Origin: Bacteroidota bacterium
GTDB taxonomy: Bacteria; Bacteroidota; Bacteroidia; Chitinophagales; Saprospiraceae
DNA: 64,000 nucleotides
NCBI GenBank assembly: GCA_030147525.1
Contig: JASBVF010000027.1
Location: forward strand, 1-64,000
Direction of reading: 5' to 3'
In this document: positions 15,986-25,251 of the stretch, piece by piece
Position numbering within the stretch: position 1 is the stretch's first letter
Layout: the number at the start of each line of letters is the position of its first letter
Made by a program: the position numbers and the translations under genes
The notes under the pieces: model-generated
Told to the model about the DNA's origin: nothing
Seen by the model: the letters and a program-made list of their open reading frames with translations, nothing else
Databases searched by the model: none

Positions 15986-18900
15986 ATGCTTAACGGAATC
16001 ATTCGCTTTTTCCTTGAAAACAAATTCGTCACCCTGCTCCTGCTGGTGATATTTATTGGGTGGGGCATCGCCACCGCCCCTTTCGGCTGGAAGACCTTCC
16101 TGCCCTCCGACCCCGTGCCTGTGGATGCTATCCCCGACCTCGGCGAAAACCAGCAAATCGTTTTCACCAACTGGATGGGGCGCTCCCCGCAGGACATCGA
16201 AGACCAAATCACCTACCCGCTCACGACCTTCCTGCTCGGCATCCCCGGCGTGAAATCCATCCGGAGTTCCTCCATCTTCGGCTTGTCCAGCATCTACATC
16301 ATTTTTGATGAAAGCATCGAGTTTTACTGGTCACGCAGCCGGATTTTGGAAAAACTCAACTCCCTGCCCTCCAACCTGCTGCCAACCGGGGTGCAGCCGT
16401 CGTTGGGGCCGGATGCCACTGCCCTGGGGCAGGTGTTCTGGTACACCATAGAAGGGCGTGATTCCGCCGGGAACGCCACCGGCGGATGGGATTTGAACGA
16501 AATCAGGACGGTGCAGGATTTTTATGTAAAATATTCCCTCAATGCCGTCGAGGGCGTCTCCGAAGTCGCCTCCATTGGTGGCCACGTCAAAGAGTACCAG
16601 GTGGACGTGAACCCCGATGCCCTTAAAGCCTACAACATCCCCTTGACAAAGGTGATGGATGCCGTTAAAAAGTCGAACCGGGACGTCGGCGCAAAGACCA
16701 TCGAAATCAACAAGGCGGAATACTTTGTCCGAGGGCTGGGCTACATCAAAAAAGTGGAAGACCTCGAACTGGCGGTCGTGGCCGTGAACAACAACGTGCC
16801 CATCCGCATCAAGGACATTGGCGTCGTGAAATTGGGCCCGGCTACCAGGCGGGGCCTGCTCGACAAGGACGGCGCCGAGGTGGTCGGGGGCGTGGTGGTT
16901 GCCCGCTACGGCTCCAACCCGCTCGCCGTCATCAACGGCGTCAAAGAAAAAATCAAGGCGACCGCCTCTGGTCTGCCAAAAAAGACCCTGGCCAACGGGA
17001 CGGTGAGCCAATTGACTGTCGTGCCTTTTTACGACCGTTCCCAACTTATTCATGAAACCCTCGGCACGCTCGAACGGGCGCTCTCGCACGAAATCATCAT
17101 CAGCATCATCGTGGTCATCGTGCTGGTACTCAACCTGCGGGCATCGCTGCTCATCTCCAGCATGTTGCCGGTGGCGGTGCTGATGACTTTCGTCGTCATG
17201 CGCTATGCCGGGGTGGACGCCAACATCGTGGCACTGTCCGGCATCGCCATCGCCATCGGCGTGATGGTGGACGTGGGGATTGTTTTTGTGGAAAACATCA
17301 TCCGCCACCTCGAACTGCCGGAGAACCACGGGGTGCGGGGGCGGCGCCTGCTCGAAGTTATCTACGAGGCGACGGTCGAAGTCTCGTCCGCCATTACCAC
17401 GGCGCTGGCGACGACGGTGGTCAGTTTTCTGCCCGTGTTTGCGATGGAATCGGCGGAAGGCAAGCTGTTCAAGCCGCTGGCATTCACAAAAACCTTTGCG
17501 CTGGGCGCTTCTTTCGTGCTCGGTATCGTGGTACTGCCTGCGCTGGCGCACCTGGTGATGTCGTTGAATTTTGACAAAAAAAGGGTGCGGGGTATCTGGA
17601 ACGTTGCGCTCATTGCCGCAGGCATCCTGTTCGCCATCGTTTATAAAACCTGGCTGCCCGTATGGCTGGTAGTTATCGGTTTGAACAACCTGTTTGAAAG
17701 CAAATGGCCGGAACGCTGGAAATCGGCGCCCAATTTTATCAATGTCGCTGTTGTTGTGCTGGTCGCCACGTTTTTCCTGACTGAGGAGTGGGCGCCGCTG
17801 GGGCACCATAATTCGCTGTTTGTCAACTACCTTTTTGTGCTGATGCTACTCGGCATCATTCTCGGTGCGTTACTGTCCATTGTCCATTTTTACGAACCTG
17901 TTTTGAAATGGTGCCTCGTGAACAAAGGCAAGTTCATGCTCATCCCGTTGTTCACCATCCTCTTTGGGCTGGTCATCTGGTTGGGGTGGAACACGGCTTT
18001 CGGCTTCGTTGCCAAAGGCTTCGACAAGACCGGCTGGAACGTCCGCACGACCGGACTTTGGAGCACCATGACGCACAAATTCCCCGGCATGGGCAAGGAG
18101 TTCATGCCCTCGCTCAACGAGGGCAGTTTCCTGTTGATGCCCACTTCCATGCCGCACTCCGGGGTAGAGGAAAACCAGCGGGTGGTGGCACAGCTCGACA
18201 TGCTGCTGGCGAACATCCCCGAAGTGGAACTGGCCGTGGGCAAGGCCGGGCGTGCCGAAACCGCCCTCGACCCTGCCCCGATTTCGATGTACGAGAACGT
18301 CATCAATTACAAACCGGAGTTTTTAATCAATGAAGACGGAAAGCGGGAAACTTTCAAGGTGGATAAAAAAGAGCGCTTCATCCTTGTTTCGGGCGATTCG
18401 CTCACGAACGAGGAAGCCCTGGAACGGGGTGTGAAACCTACCGAACTTATCCCCGACCCGGACGGCCAATACTTCCGCAACTGGCGCCCGAAAATCAAAA
18501 AACCTGCCGACATCTGGGACGAAGTCGTGCGGGTGACCAAAATCCCCGGTGTCACCTCTGCCCCGAAATTGCAGCCCATCGAAACCCGCCTCGTCATGCT
18601 CCAGACCGGCATGAGGGCACCCATGGGCATCAAGGTCTATGGCCCCGATTTGAAGACCATCGAGGATTTCGGGCTGAAACTCGAAGCCATCCTGAAAGAA
18701 GTGCCCTCGGTAAAGTCAGAGGCCGTTTTTGCCGACCGCATCGTGGGCAAACCCTACCTCCACCTGAACATTGACAGGGTGGCTGCCGCCCGCTACGGGC
18801 TGAATATCGAGGACGTGCAGATGTTCATCGAAACCGCCATCGGCGGTATCGCTCTGACGAGCACGGTGGAGGGCAGGGAGCGTTTCCCTGTGCGGGTGCG

Positions 18901-19816
18901 CTACCCCCGTGAGCTTCGGGACAACCCCGAAAGCATCAAAGAAATGCTGGTACCGACCCCGGTCGGGGCGCAAGTGCCACTCGGCGAATTGCTGGAAATC
19001 GAATACGTGCGGGGGCCTCAGTTGATTAAAAGCGAGGACACATTCCTGACCGGCTACGTGCTGCTCGACAAAAAAGAGGGCTACGCAGAGGTGAATGTCG
19101 TGGAAGAAGCCACCCGTTTCATCCAGCAAAGGATTGACAATGGCGAACTGGCCGTGCCTGCCGGGGTGAGCTACAGGTTTTCCGGCAGCTACGAAAACCA
19201 GTTGCGGGCGATGAAACGGCTGTCCATCGTCATCCCCATCAGTCTCATCACCATCTTTTTGCTGTTGTTTTTTCAGTTCAAAACGGTCATCGCCTCGTCC
19301 ATCCACTTTTCGGGCGTGTTCGTGGCGTTCGCCGGCGGCTTCATCATGCTCTGGCTGTACGGGCAGGACTGGTTCCTGAATTTCTCCATCGCCGAAGTGA
19401 GCATGCGGGAGCTGTTCCAACTGCACCCCATCAACCTCAGTGTGGCGGTCTGGGTGGGCTTCATCGCCCTGTTCGGCATCGCCACCGACGACGGGGTCAT
19501 CATGGGTACATACATCCACCAGGTCTTCGAAGAAAGAAAACCGCAGACCGTGCCGGAAGTAAGGGAGGCTGTTTTGATAGCAGGTAAAAAACGGGTACGC
19601 CCCGCCATGATGACAGCAGCCGTTGCCATCATCGCCCTGCTGCCTGTGCTGACTTCGACTGGAAAAGGCGCCGACATCATGGTACCGATGGCGATTCCGA
19701 CATTCGGAGGGATGACAATCCAGTTGATGACGATGTTCGTGGTGCCGGTGTTGCAGGCGTATTGGCGGGAGACGGTGGTGAAAAGGCAGGCATCTTCAAC
19801 GGTTACGCCAAGCTGA
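15986..19816 (+). CDS. cusA: CusA/CzcA-type heavy-metal RND efflux pump
   Basis: Inner-membrane RND transporter, 1276 residues, longer than the roughly 1040 usual for Cus/Czc pumps. The N-terminus has FLENKFVTLLLLVIF and the family's 'GWKTFLPSDPVPVDAIPDLG'. Central features are TVVSFLPVFAMES, GKEFMPSLNEGSFLLMP and RAPMGIKVYGPD; the TM4-type acidic motif is seen in GIATDDGVIMG. Extra length lies in an added hydrophobic block (about 530-690, several membrane segments) and a charged periplasmic insertion (about 770-850). With the TolC and adaptor genes that follow it forms a tripartite exporter, most likely for Cu(I)/Ag(I) in view of the surrounding Met/His-rich proteins; zinc, cobalt or cadmium are not excluded. 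Confidence 0.92.
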   Translation: MLNGIIRFFLENKFVTLLLLVIFIGWGIATAPFGWKTFLPSDPVPVDAIPDLGENQQIVFTNWMGRSPQDIEDQITYPLTTFLLGIPGVKSIRSSSIFGLSSIYIIFDESIEFYWSRSRILEKLNSLPSNLLPTGVQPSLGPDATALGQVFWYTIEGRDSAGNATGGWDLNEIRTVQDFYVKYSLNAVEGVSEVASIGGHVKEYQVDVNPDALKAYNIPLTKVMDAVKKSNRDVGAKTIEINKAEYFVRGLGYIKKVEDLELAVVAVNNNVPIRIKDIGVVKLGPATRRGLLDKDGAEVVGGVVVARYGSNPLAVINGVKEKIKATASGLPKKTLANGTVSQLTVVPFYDRSQLIHETLGTLERALSHEIIISIIVVIVLVLNLRASLLISSMLPVAVLMTFVVMRYAGVDANIVALSGIAIAIGVMVDVGIVFVENIIRHLELPENHGVRGRRLLEVIYEATVEVSSAITTALATTVVSFLPVFAMESAEGKLFKPLAFTKTFALGASFVLGIVVLPALAHLVMSLNFDKKRVRGIWNVALIAAGILFAIVYKTWLPVWLVVIGLNNLFESKWPERWKSAPNFINVAVVVLVATFFLTEEWAPLGHHNSLFVNYLFVLMLLGIILGALLSIVHFYEPVLKWCLVNKGKFMLIPLFTILFGLVIWLGWNTAFGFVAKGFDKTGWNVRTTGLWSTMTHKFPGMGKEFMPSLNEGSFLLMPTSMPHSGVEENQRVVAQLDMLLANIPEVELAVGKAGRAETALDPAPISMYENVINYKPEFLINEDGKRETFKVDKKERFILVSGDSLTNEEALERGVKPTELIPDPDGQYFRNWRPKIKKPADIWDEVVRVTKIPGVTSAPKLQPIETRLVMLQTGMRAPMGIKVYGPDLKTIEDFGLKLEAILKEVPSVKSEAVFADRIVGKPYLHLNIDRVAAARYGLNIEDVQMFIETAIGGIALTSTVEGRERFPVRVRYPRELRDNPESIKEMLVPTPVGAQVPLGELLEIEYVRGPQLIKSEDTFLTGYVLLDKKEGYAEVNVVEEATRFIQQRIDNGELAVPAGVSYRFSGSYENQLRAMKRLSIVIPISLITIFLLLFFQFKTVIASSIHFSGVFVAFAGGFIMLWLYGQDWFLNFSIAEVSMRELFQLHPINLSVAVWVGFIALFGIATDDGVIMGTYIHQVFEERKPQTVPEVREAVLIAGKKRVRPAMMTAAVAIIALLPVLTSTGKGADIMVPMAIPTFGGMTIQLMTMFVVPVLQAYWRETVVKRQASSTVTPS

Positions 19817-19851
19817 CAGCAATCAAGTTTTTTAACAAAAAAGAAAAAATC

Positions 19852-21087
19852 ATGCGCAGTATAATCATCATTCTTTCCATCCTGGCGGCGGGCAGCCTTT
19901 CCGCCCAGACGCTGGAAGACTACCTGAAAATCGCTGCCGGAAACAACCCCGGCATCAAGGCGAAACAGACGGAGGTGCAAGCTGCCCTGCAAAAACTCCC
20001 GCAGGCGAAAGCGTTGCCCGACCCGACGGTAAACGCCTCGTTTTTCCTCAGCCCCATGATGCTGCCGATGGGCAACCAGTTGGGCAGCATCTCTGCGATG
20101 CAGATGTTCCCGTGGTTCGGGGCGCTCGACGCCATGGAAAACGAGGCGGCACGGATGGCCGAGGTGAAACTCCAGGCAGTGCAGGTGGCACAAAACGAAC
20201 TGTTTTTCAAGGTGAAAAACGGCTGGTATCCGCTGTTCGAGCTGGAGGAAAAAATCCGCATCCAGCAAGACCTTTTGCGCCTGCTCGAAACGGACAAGGA
20301 ACTCGCCACCGTCATGTTCCAGCAGGGCATGGCGCCCATGGTGGACCCCATCCGGGCGGACATCATGATTGATGAGGTGAAGACCGAAATCGCCCTGCTC
20401 CAACAAAAGCGCAAGCCGCTGGAAGTGGCCTTCAACCGCTTGCTCAACCGGGACGACAACCTTCCGGTGACCATCTCCGGTTTGTTGCCAGAACCCGTGT
20501 TCGGCGCCGCCGCCCGCCAGGACAGCCTCATCGCCAACAACCCCATGCTGGCGGTCTTCGACAAACAGATACAGGCTGCCATCGCTGAGGAAAAAGTAGC
20601 GGATTATATGCGGAAGCCGATGATTGGCGCCGGCTTGCAGTATATGCCCCAGGTGAAACGCAAAGGCGGCGACCTCGACCTGCCGCCCAACACCGGCAGG
20701 GACATGGTGATGCCCATGTTCTCCGTCACCGTGCCCATCTGGAAGAAAAAATACAACGCTGCCGTCGAGGAGCGGCGGCTGATGCAGGTCATGTACGCAG
20801 ACATGAAACAGGACATGCAAAACGACCTTGCCTCGATGTACGAAATGACTTTTTACGAACTGGAAAAAATGGCGCAAATGGTCGAACTGCTCAACCTTCA
20901 GACGGTGAAAACCCAGCAGGCGGTTGACCTCGTACTGGCTGCCTACAGCAATGCCGGGCAGGACTTTGAAGAAGTTTTGCGCTTGCAGCAGCAGTTGTTC
21001 CGTTACCGGACGGAAAAGGTTTCGGCGCAGACGGAGTACCAACTGATGTTGGTGAAACTGGATTATTTGACAGGGAAAATGAATTAA
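19852..21087 (+). CDS. TolC family outer membrane efflux protein
   Basis: A 411-residue outer-membrane factor. The ATG at 19852 opens a signal peptide (IIIILSILAAGSLSAQ). The mature protein is alpha-helical with the repeated TolC pattern (LEDYLKIAAGNNPGIKAKQ at the start and LVLAAYSNAGQDFEEVLRLQ late), plus short beta parts such as VNASFFLSPMM. Met-rich stretches (SPMMLPMGNQLGSISAMQM) suit a copper/silver exporter. It lies 35 nt after the CusA-type gene and 66 nt before the adaptor gene, so it is the outer-membrane channel of the same tripartite pump. Confidence 0.88.
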   Translation: MRSIIIILSILAAGSLSAQTLEDYLKIAAGNNPGIKAKQTEVQAALQKLPQAKALPDPTVNASFFLSPMMLPMGNQLGSISAMQMFPWFGALDAMENEAARMAEVKLQAVQVAQNELFFKVKNGWYPLFELEEKIRIQQDLLRLLETDKELATVMFQQGMAPMVDPIRADIMIDEVKTEIALLQQKRKPLEVAFNRLLNRDDNLPVTISGLLPEPVFGAAARQDSLIANNPMLAVFDKQIQAAIAEEKVADYMRKPMIGAGLQYMPQVKRKGGDLDLPPNTGRDMVMPMFSVTVPIWKKKYNAAVEERRLMQVMYADMKQDMQNDLASMYEMTFYELEKMAQMVELLNLQTVKTQQAVDLVLAAYSNAGQDFEEVLRLQQQLFRYRTEKVSAQTEYQLMLVKLDYLTGKMN

Positions 21088-21153
21088 CCAAATCATCCGA
21101 ATGGGCTTTGCAGCCGCTGGACGGGTGCAAAGCAGGGTTCAAAAATTTCAACA

Positions 21154-22935
21154 ATGAAAAAGATAAAAATCAATCGTTCCACACTCATTGCCGCCATCGT
21201 CATGCTGGCGGCCGGACTGCTCATTGGCTGGCTCGCCAAACCTTCGGCTCCGGGCGGCACAACGCACGAAGGGCATGAAATGGCAGGCACGGAATCTTCC
21301 AAAGCCACTACCTGGACTTGCTCCATGCACCCGCAAATACGCCAGCCTGAACCGGGTCAATGTCCCATCTGCGGAATGGATTTGATACCGCTGGACGACA
21401 ACATGTCATCGGAAGGCGACCCGATGGAAATCAAGATGTCGCCCACGGCGATGCAACTGGCCAACATTCAGACCGCCGTCGTGGGTTACGGTATGCCCAC
21501 CAGAGAGGTGCGCATGAACGGCAAGGTGCAGCCCGACGAGCGGCTGAAATATTCGCAGGTGACCCACCTTGACGGACGGGTGGAGCAGCTTGCCATCAAC
21601 TTCACGGGCGAACCGGTGAGGCGGGGGCAACGGATTGCGAGCGTGTATTCTCCCGAACTCGTCACGGCACAGCAGGAACTTTTTTCAGCTTTGAAAATAA
21701 AGGACATGCAACCAGCCCTTTTCAATTCCGCCAAGCAAAAACTCAAAAACTGGAAGCTCACCGACCAGCAAGTCGAGGAGATACTGGCCTCCGGCAAACC
21801 GCAGGAGCGCTTCCCCATCCACGCTGACGTGAGCGGGATTGTTTTGGAAAAAAAGGTCAACCTCGGCGATTACGTCATGCGGGGTATGCCGTTGTACGAG
21901 GTGGTGGATTTGTCGAGGGTTTGGGTGCTGTTCGACGTGTACGAGAGCGACATGAGTTGGGCGAAGGTGGGCAGTATGGTGGATTTCACCATCCAGTCAC
22001 TTCCGGGCGAAAAATTCAAAGGGAAAATCACTTTCATTGACCCCGTCATAGACCCTATGACACGGGTGGCGAAAGCCCGGGTGGAAGTTTCCAACCCCGG
22101 CGGCAAGCTCAAACCCGAAATGTTTGCCAGCGGCATCATCAAAACCCAATTGGCAGGCAAAAAAGACCAGCTCGTCGTCCCGAAATCCGCCGTCATGTGG
22201 ACGGGTGAGCGTTCGGTGGTGTATCTGAAACATACCACCGACGCCGGCACCAGCTTCCTGATGCGGGAAGTGGAGCTCGGCCCGTTAACGGGTGATGGGT
22301 ACGTGATAAAGTCAGGTTTAGAGGCAGGTGAGGAAATCGCCGTCAACGGCACCTTCTCCATTGATGCCGCCGCCCAATTGGCAGGCAAACCCAGCATGAT
22401 GAACCCCGAAGGTGGTACGGTGATGACCGGGCACAATCACGGTGGCAGTTCACCTTCGGCCGCTGCACCTGCGAAACCAATGGAAGTGAGCAAACAGGCG
22501 ACGGCGGCGGTCAAGCAATTATTCGACCTCTACTTTCCACTGAAAGATGCACTGGTGAAAGCCGATTTGGTGGTTGCCAAAAAGCAGGCCGGCGATTTGA
22601 AAAAAGCTTTTGATAAAACCAGCATGAGCCTGTTCACCGGCGAAGCCCACAACCACTGGATGAACCACAGTGCCGCCGCCATTGAGGCTTTGAACAAAAT
22701 AGCCGTTGCCAGGGACGTGGAGGAGGCGAGGAAATATTTCAAACCGCTCTCCGGTCAGATGGTGGCGCTGGCAAAAGCCTTCGGCCCCTTCGGCGAAACG
22801 GTGTACGTGCAGCACTGCCCGATGGCGGACAACAACACCGGCGCTGACTGGCTGAGCCTCGACGAACAAATCAAGAACCCCTATTTCGGCGATAAAATGC
22901 TGAAATGCGGGAAGGTGACGGCGACGATAAAGTGA
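21154..22935 (+). CDS. cusB: CusB-type periplasmic adaptor with metal-binding and DUF3347 domains
   Basis: A 593-residue membrane fusion protein. One N-terminal membrane segment (LIAAIVMLAAGLLIGWLA) is followed by a heavy-metal-binding domain with C56-x-MHP and C70-P-I-C-GMDL. The adaptor core (about 100-400) has the barrel-sandwich pattern (YSQVTHLDGRVEQLAINFTG, FPIHADVSGIVLEKKVNLGD) and beta-barrel (VWVLFDVYESDMSWAKVGS). The C-terminal part (about 450-593) is a DUF3347 domain ending with HCPMA and NPYFGDKMLKCGKV. It would link the CusA-type pump to TolC and pass metal to it. A free-standing DUF3347 lipoprotein lies at 29204. Confidence 0.9.
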   Translation: MKKIKINRSTLIAAIVMLAAGLLIGWLAKPSAPGGTTHEGHEMAGTESSKATTWTCSMHPQIRQPEPGQCPICGMDLIPLDDNMSSEGDPMEIKMSPTAMQLANIQTAVVGYGMPTREVRMNGKVQPDERLKYSQVTHLDGRVEQLAINFTGEPVRRGQRIASVYSPELVTAQQELFSALKIKDMQPALFNSAKQKLKNWKLTDQQVEEILASGKPQERFPIHADVSGIVLEKKVNLGDYVMRGMPLYEVVDLSRVWVLFDVYESDMSWAKVGSMVDFTIQSLPGEKFKGKITFIDPVIDPMTRVAKARVEVSNPGGKLKPEMFASGIIKTQLAGKKDQLVVPKSAVMWTGERSVVYLKHTTDAGTSFLMREVELGPLTGDGYVIKSGLEAGEEIAVNGTFSIDAAAQLAGKPSMMNPEGGTVMTGHNHGGSSPSAAAPAKPMEVSKQATAAVKQLFDLYFPLKDALVKADLVVAKKQAGDLKKAFDKTSMSLFTGEAHNHWMNHSAAAIEALNKIAVARDVEEARKYFKPLSGQMVALAKAFGPFGETVYVQHCPMADNNTGADWLSLDEQIKNPYFGDKMLKCGKVTATIK

Positions 22936-22954
22936 TAGCTAATCTTGTAACCAA

Positions 22955-22983
22955 GCCTGCCCAGCAGCCCGAAAGCGGCAGGC
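22955..22983. repeat. REP-like inverted repeat
   Basis: GCCTGCC (22955-22961) and GGCAGGC (22977-22983) form a 7-bp stem over a 15-nt loop. It is followed by AGGCATTAAA. A related element with the same downstream 'GCAGGCATTAAA' lies in the next intergenic gap (23299). It could attenuate transcription within the cus operon or stabilise mRNA ends. Confidence 0.45.
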
Positions 22984-23005
22984 AGGCATTAAAATCCTTT
23001 TGACA

Positions 23006-23275
23006 ATGAAGTCATTAAAAATCATGGCATTTCTCGTGTTTTTCGCTGCTGCTTCGGCAGTCGCCGTTTCGTGCGGCGGCAATCATCATTCGGAATCCTC
23101 CGAAGCCAAACAAGGCAAGGAATACACCTCCGCCTACGTCTGCCCGATGCACTGCGAGGGCAGCGGCAGTGAGGAACCGGGCAAGTGCCCTAAGTGTGGG
23201 ATGGAATACAAAAAGAATGAAAACCACCAACCTGATGGGCACGACCAAAGTAGCCATGAGGGACATAATCACTGA
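23006..23275 (+). CDS. Heavy-metal-binding lipoprotein
   Basis: An 89-residue lipoprotein: signal VFFAAASAVAVSCGGN with the lipid Cys at about residue 23. The mature domain has VCPMHCEGSGSEEPGKCPKCG, a variant of the CxMHP...CPxCGM heavy-metal-binding domain also present in the CusB-type adaptor. A His-rich tail follows (HQPDGHDQSSHEGHNH). The ATG at 23006 is preferred to a TTG two codons earlier. It probably binds copper or another soft metal in the periplasm and delivers it to the efflux pump. It is flanked by two REP-like repeats. Confidence 0.75.
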   Translation: MKSLKIMAFLVFFAAASAVAVSCGGNHHSESSEAKQGKEYTSAYVCPMHCEGSGSEEPGKCPKCGMEYKKNENHQPDGHDQSSHEGHNH

Positions 23276-23298
23276 TTTTTCAAACCAGTCTGCCGATT

Positions 23299-23314
23299 CC
23301 TGTCTGCCGACAGG
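23299..23314. repeat. REP-like inverted repeat
   Basis: CCTGTC (23299-23304) pairs with GACAGG (23309-23314) over TGCC; more TGCC/GGCA units surround it. About 25 nt downstream the sequence GCAGGCATTAAA repeats what follows the element at 22955. This suggests that both gaps hold copies of one intergenic element. Confidence 0.45.
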
Positions 23315-23360
23315 CAGGTATCTCCCGGAGGGATGACAGCAGGCATTAAACATTTCGAAC

Positions 23361-23765
23361 ATGAAGTATTTAAGTCAAATCCTGAGTCTCGGATTTTTTC
23401 TATTCCTGGCCATCCAGGTACAGGCACAACATGACCACGGCAGTCATGGCCACAAGGCGGAACCCGCCAAAACCGAAGCAATGCCCGCTGGCGGCGTAAC
23501 GGATATTTTCATGGTTTACGGCAACTGCGGCATGTGCGAGCGGCGGATTGAAGGAGCGCTCTCCAAGGTGAAAGGCGTCCATTCTGCTGATTGGGACGTG
23601 GACACGAAAGTGCTGACTGTCAAGTACGACGATACCGCCATCTCGCTCGACGACATCAAGAAAAAAGTGGCGGAAGCGGGGCACGACACGGACAAGTTCC
23701 GGGCGAAAGACGAAGTGTACGGCAATCTTCCGGGTTGCTGCCAGTACGAGCGGCCGAAAAGTTAG
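23361..23765 (+). CDS. Exported HMA-domain metal chaperone
   Basis: A 134-residue protein with a signal peptide (LGFFLFLAIQVQAQ), a short His-rich stretch (HDHGSHGHK) and one heavy-metal-associated domain. The metal site is GNC56GMC59 (the family's CxxC), followed by the usual RRIEGALSKVKGVHSADWDV fold. The C-terminus adds GCCQYERPKS. It is the periplasmic counterpart of CopZ-type chaperones and probably shuttles Cu(I). Its neighbours are the heavy-metal lipoprotein and a small membrane protein. Confidence 0.8.
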   Translation: MKYLSQILSLGFFLFLAIQVQAQHDHGSHGHKAEPAKTEAMPAGGVTDIFMVYGNCGMCERRIEGALSKVKGVHSADWDVDTKVLTVKYDDTAISLDDIKKKVAEAGHDTDKFRAKDEVYGNLPGCCQYERPKS

Positions 23766-23857
23766 AAGGGTATTAATTCTTTATACAGAGAAGGCGCTGC
23801 AGGTGGGGAATATGAAAATATTGTTTGCCTGCCGCCTTCCTCTAAAAAACAGCCGAT

Positions 23858-23986
23858 ATGAAACCATGCTGCAAAGAAGCATTTGAGGATAAACCGAAAT
23901 CCCTGTTCCGGCGGGTTTTCAACTGGCTCGTGCTTGGGATTTTGCTCATTTTGATTATCGGGATATTGATACAAATGATTGCTTAA
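23858..23986 (+). CDS. Small Cys-containing membrane protein (42 residues)
   Basis: A short frame with an ATG at 23858 and a TAA at 23984-23986. It encodes MKPCCKEAFEDKPKSLFRRV followed by one membrane segment (WLVLGILLILIIGILIQMIA). The vicinal Cys pair at residues 4-5 and the location between a metal chaperone and a universal stress protein suggest a small metal-island membrane peptide. Support comes from the clear topology (charged N-terminus, one helix) and its fit in the 231-nt gap. The family is unknown to me. Confidence 0.5.
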   Translation: MKPCCKEAFEDKPKSLFRRVFNWLVLGILLILIIGILIQMIA

Positions 23987-23996
23987 AACATTTGCT

Positions 23997-24830
23997 ATGA
24001 AAAAAATACTCGTTCCAACCGACTTCTCCCCCTGCGCCAACAACGCAGCTGAAACAGCATTGCAAATTGCCCAAAAAGCAAATGCGGGCATTGATTTCCT
24101 GCACATCCTGGTCACGCCCATTGATTGGGTGGCTTTGGACATCAGGAAAGAAAGCCAATACCCGGAGGTGAAAAAACAAATTGGCCATGCCAAAACAGAA
24201 CTCAGCAAATGGGTGAAACGGGCAAAAGGGTTGGGGCTGCAAAGTGGAAAGGCGCTATCCTTCACCCAGGGCAACGAAGAAATAGTGAACCATGCCGAAA
24301 GCCACGGCCACGATTTAATCGTGATGGGTTCGCACGGGGCAAGTGGGTTAAAAGAATTGGTGATGGGTTCCAATGCGCAAAATGTGGTGCATAAGGCAAA
24401 GACCCCGGTGCTCATCATCAAAGAGCAGTTGAAAAACTTGAAAGTTGAAAACATGGTTTTCGCCTCCACTTTCCTGGAGGATGTACACCGGCCATTTCAC
24501 CAGATTATTGATTTCGCAGACTTGATGGGGGCATATAACAACCTGCTTTATGTCAATGTGCCTGAGCAGTTTGAGGGGAGCCACGAGAGCGAATCGAGGA
24601 TGAAAAGCTTTCTGACAAGGTGCCCGAGGGGAACATGCAGCATCAATGTATTCAATGCTGAAACCTCCGAAAAGGGCATCCTCCAATTTGCCGAAGACAG
24701 GGGGATGGATGTCATCGCCATCGTGACGCACGGACGGAAAGGCATCAAAGGCTTGTTTGCTTCTTCTTTGACGGAAAAACTGGTCAACCATTCTGTTTTA
24801 CCCGTATTGAGCGTCAACATGCAGGCTTAA
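23997..24830 (+). CDS. Universal stress protein, two UspA domains
   Basis: A 277-residue tandem UspA protein. Domain 1 (1-140) begins MKKILVPTDFSPCANNAAET and ends with the nucleotide-binding GSHGASGLKELVMGSNAQNV, matching G-2x-G-9x-G-(S/T). Domain 2 (about 150-277) ends THGRKGIKGLFASSLTEKLV. Such proteins are cytoplasmic and bind ATP or AMP during stress and growth arrest. The ATG at 23997 is used; an in-frame TTG-type start lies slightly upstream. The gene sits in the metal island together with a regulator and small periplasmic proteins, as often seen where metal and energy stress are linked. Confidence 0.85.
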   Translation: MKKILVPTDFSPCANNAAETALQIAQKANAGIDFLHILVTPIDWVALDIRKESQYPEVKKQIGHAKTELSKWVKRAKGLGLQSGKALSFTQGNEEIVNHAESHGHDLIVMGSHGASGLKELVMGSNAQNVVHKAKTPVLIIKEQLKNLKVENMVFASTFLEDVHRPFHQIIDFADLMGAYNNLLYVNVPEQFEGSHESESRMKSFLTRCPRGTCSINVFNAETSEKGILQFAEDRGMDVIAIVTHGRKGIKGLFASSLTEKLVNHSVLPVLSVNMQA

Positions 24831-24905
24831 ATGAAAGTATTGAAAACGACCTGTAAAATCGAAGCCATGGCAAATGGAAGACGCTTAAAGTAAAAAGCAG
24901 CAATC

Positions 24906-25214
24906 ATGAAAAATTATCAAAATATAGTTGAGGCGCTGGAAGACCTGAAATCAAGGGGGTTTACCTACGATTTCAACCTGAAACCTTTTTGCCTGGAATG
25001 CGCCAGCCTCCTCTTGCAACTTCATCCGGAGGATTTTGAAATAAAGGAAATTTATCGCTTTGAAGGGATGAGCAATCCCGATGACAGCTCGGTGGTATAT
25101 GCCATCGAATCAACCAGCGGCGTTAAGGGCGTAATGGTAGATGCTTACGGCGCCTATGCGGAAGCGCTCACGCCGGAAATGGCAGCCAAACTTGGAAGCA
25201 CAAATGCTGCGTAG
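24906..25214 (+). CDS. Conserved small protein (often mis-annotated PRPP synthetase-like)
   Basis: A 102-residue acidic protein without signal peptide. It has a CLECASLLLQLHPEDFEIKE block and later SSVVYAIESTSGVKGVMVDA. I recall similar small Bacteroidota proteins labelled 'phosphoribosylpyrophosphate synthetase', but nothing here resembles the PRPP-binding loop, so the label should not be transferred. It lies between the universal stress protein and the metal-responsive AraC-type regulator. Function unknown; possibly a metal-stress accessory. Confidence 0.6.
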   Translation: MKNYQNIVEALEDLKSRGFTYDFNLKPFCLECASLLLQLHPEDFEIKEIYRFEGMSNPDDSSVVYAIESTSGVKGVMVDAYGAYAEALTPEMAAKLGSTNAA

Positions 25215-25251
25215 TAAGCCACCCACATTTTCACATCTAAAATCAATTAAA

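Noticed and set aside
16331-17809. Reverse-strand frame of 492 codons inside the pump gene
   Set aside because: Antisense shadow of the GC-rich CusA-type gene, His/Asp/Gln-rich composition.
19273-21096. Reverse-strand frame of 607 codons
   Set aside because: It spans the end of the CusA-type and all of the TolC-type gene in antisense, and both forward genes have strong motifs.
24831-24893. A 20-codon frame (MKVLKTTCKIEAMANGRRLK) after the universal stress protein gene
   Set aside because: Too short, no domain or topology, and no ribosome-binding site of note; could be chance.
24906-25214. PRPP synthetase annotation of the 102-residue protein
   Set aside because: No PRPP or ATP-binding loop is present; the true PRPP synthetase is at 47214.
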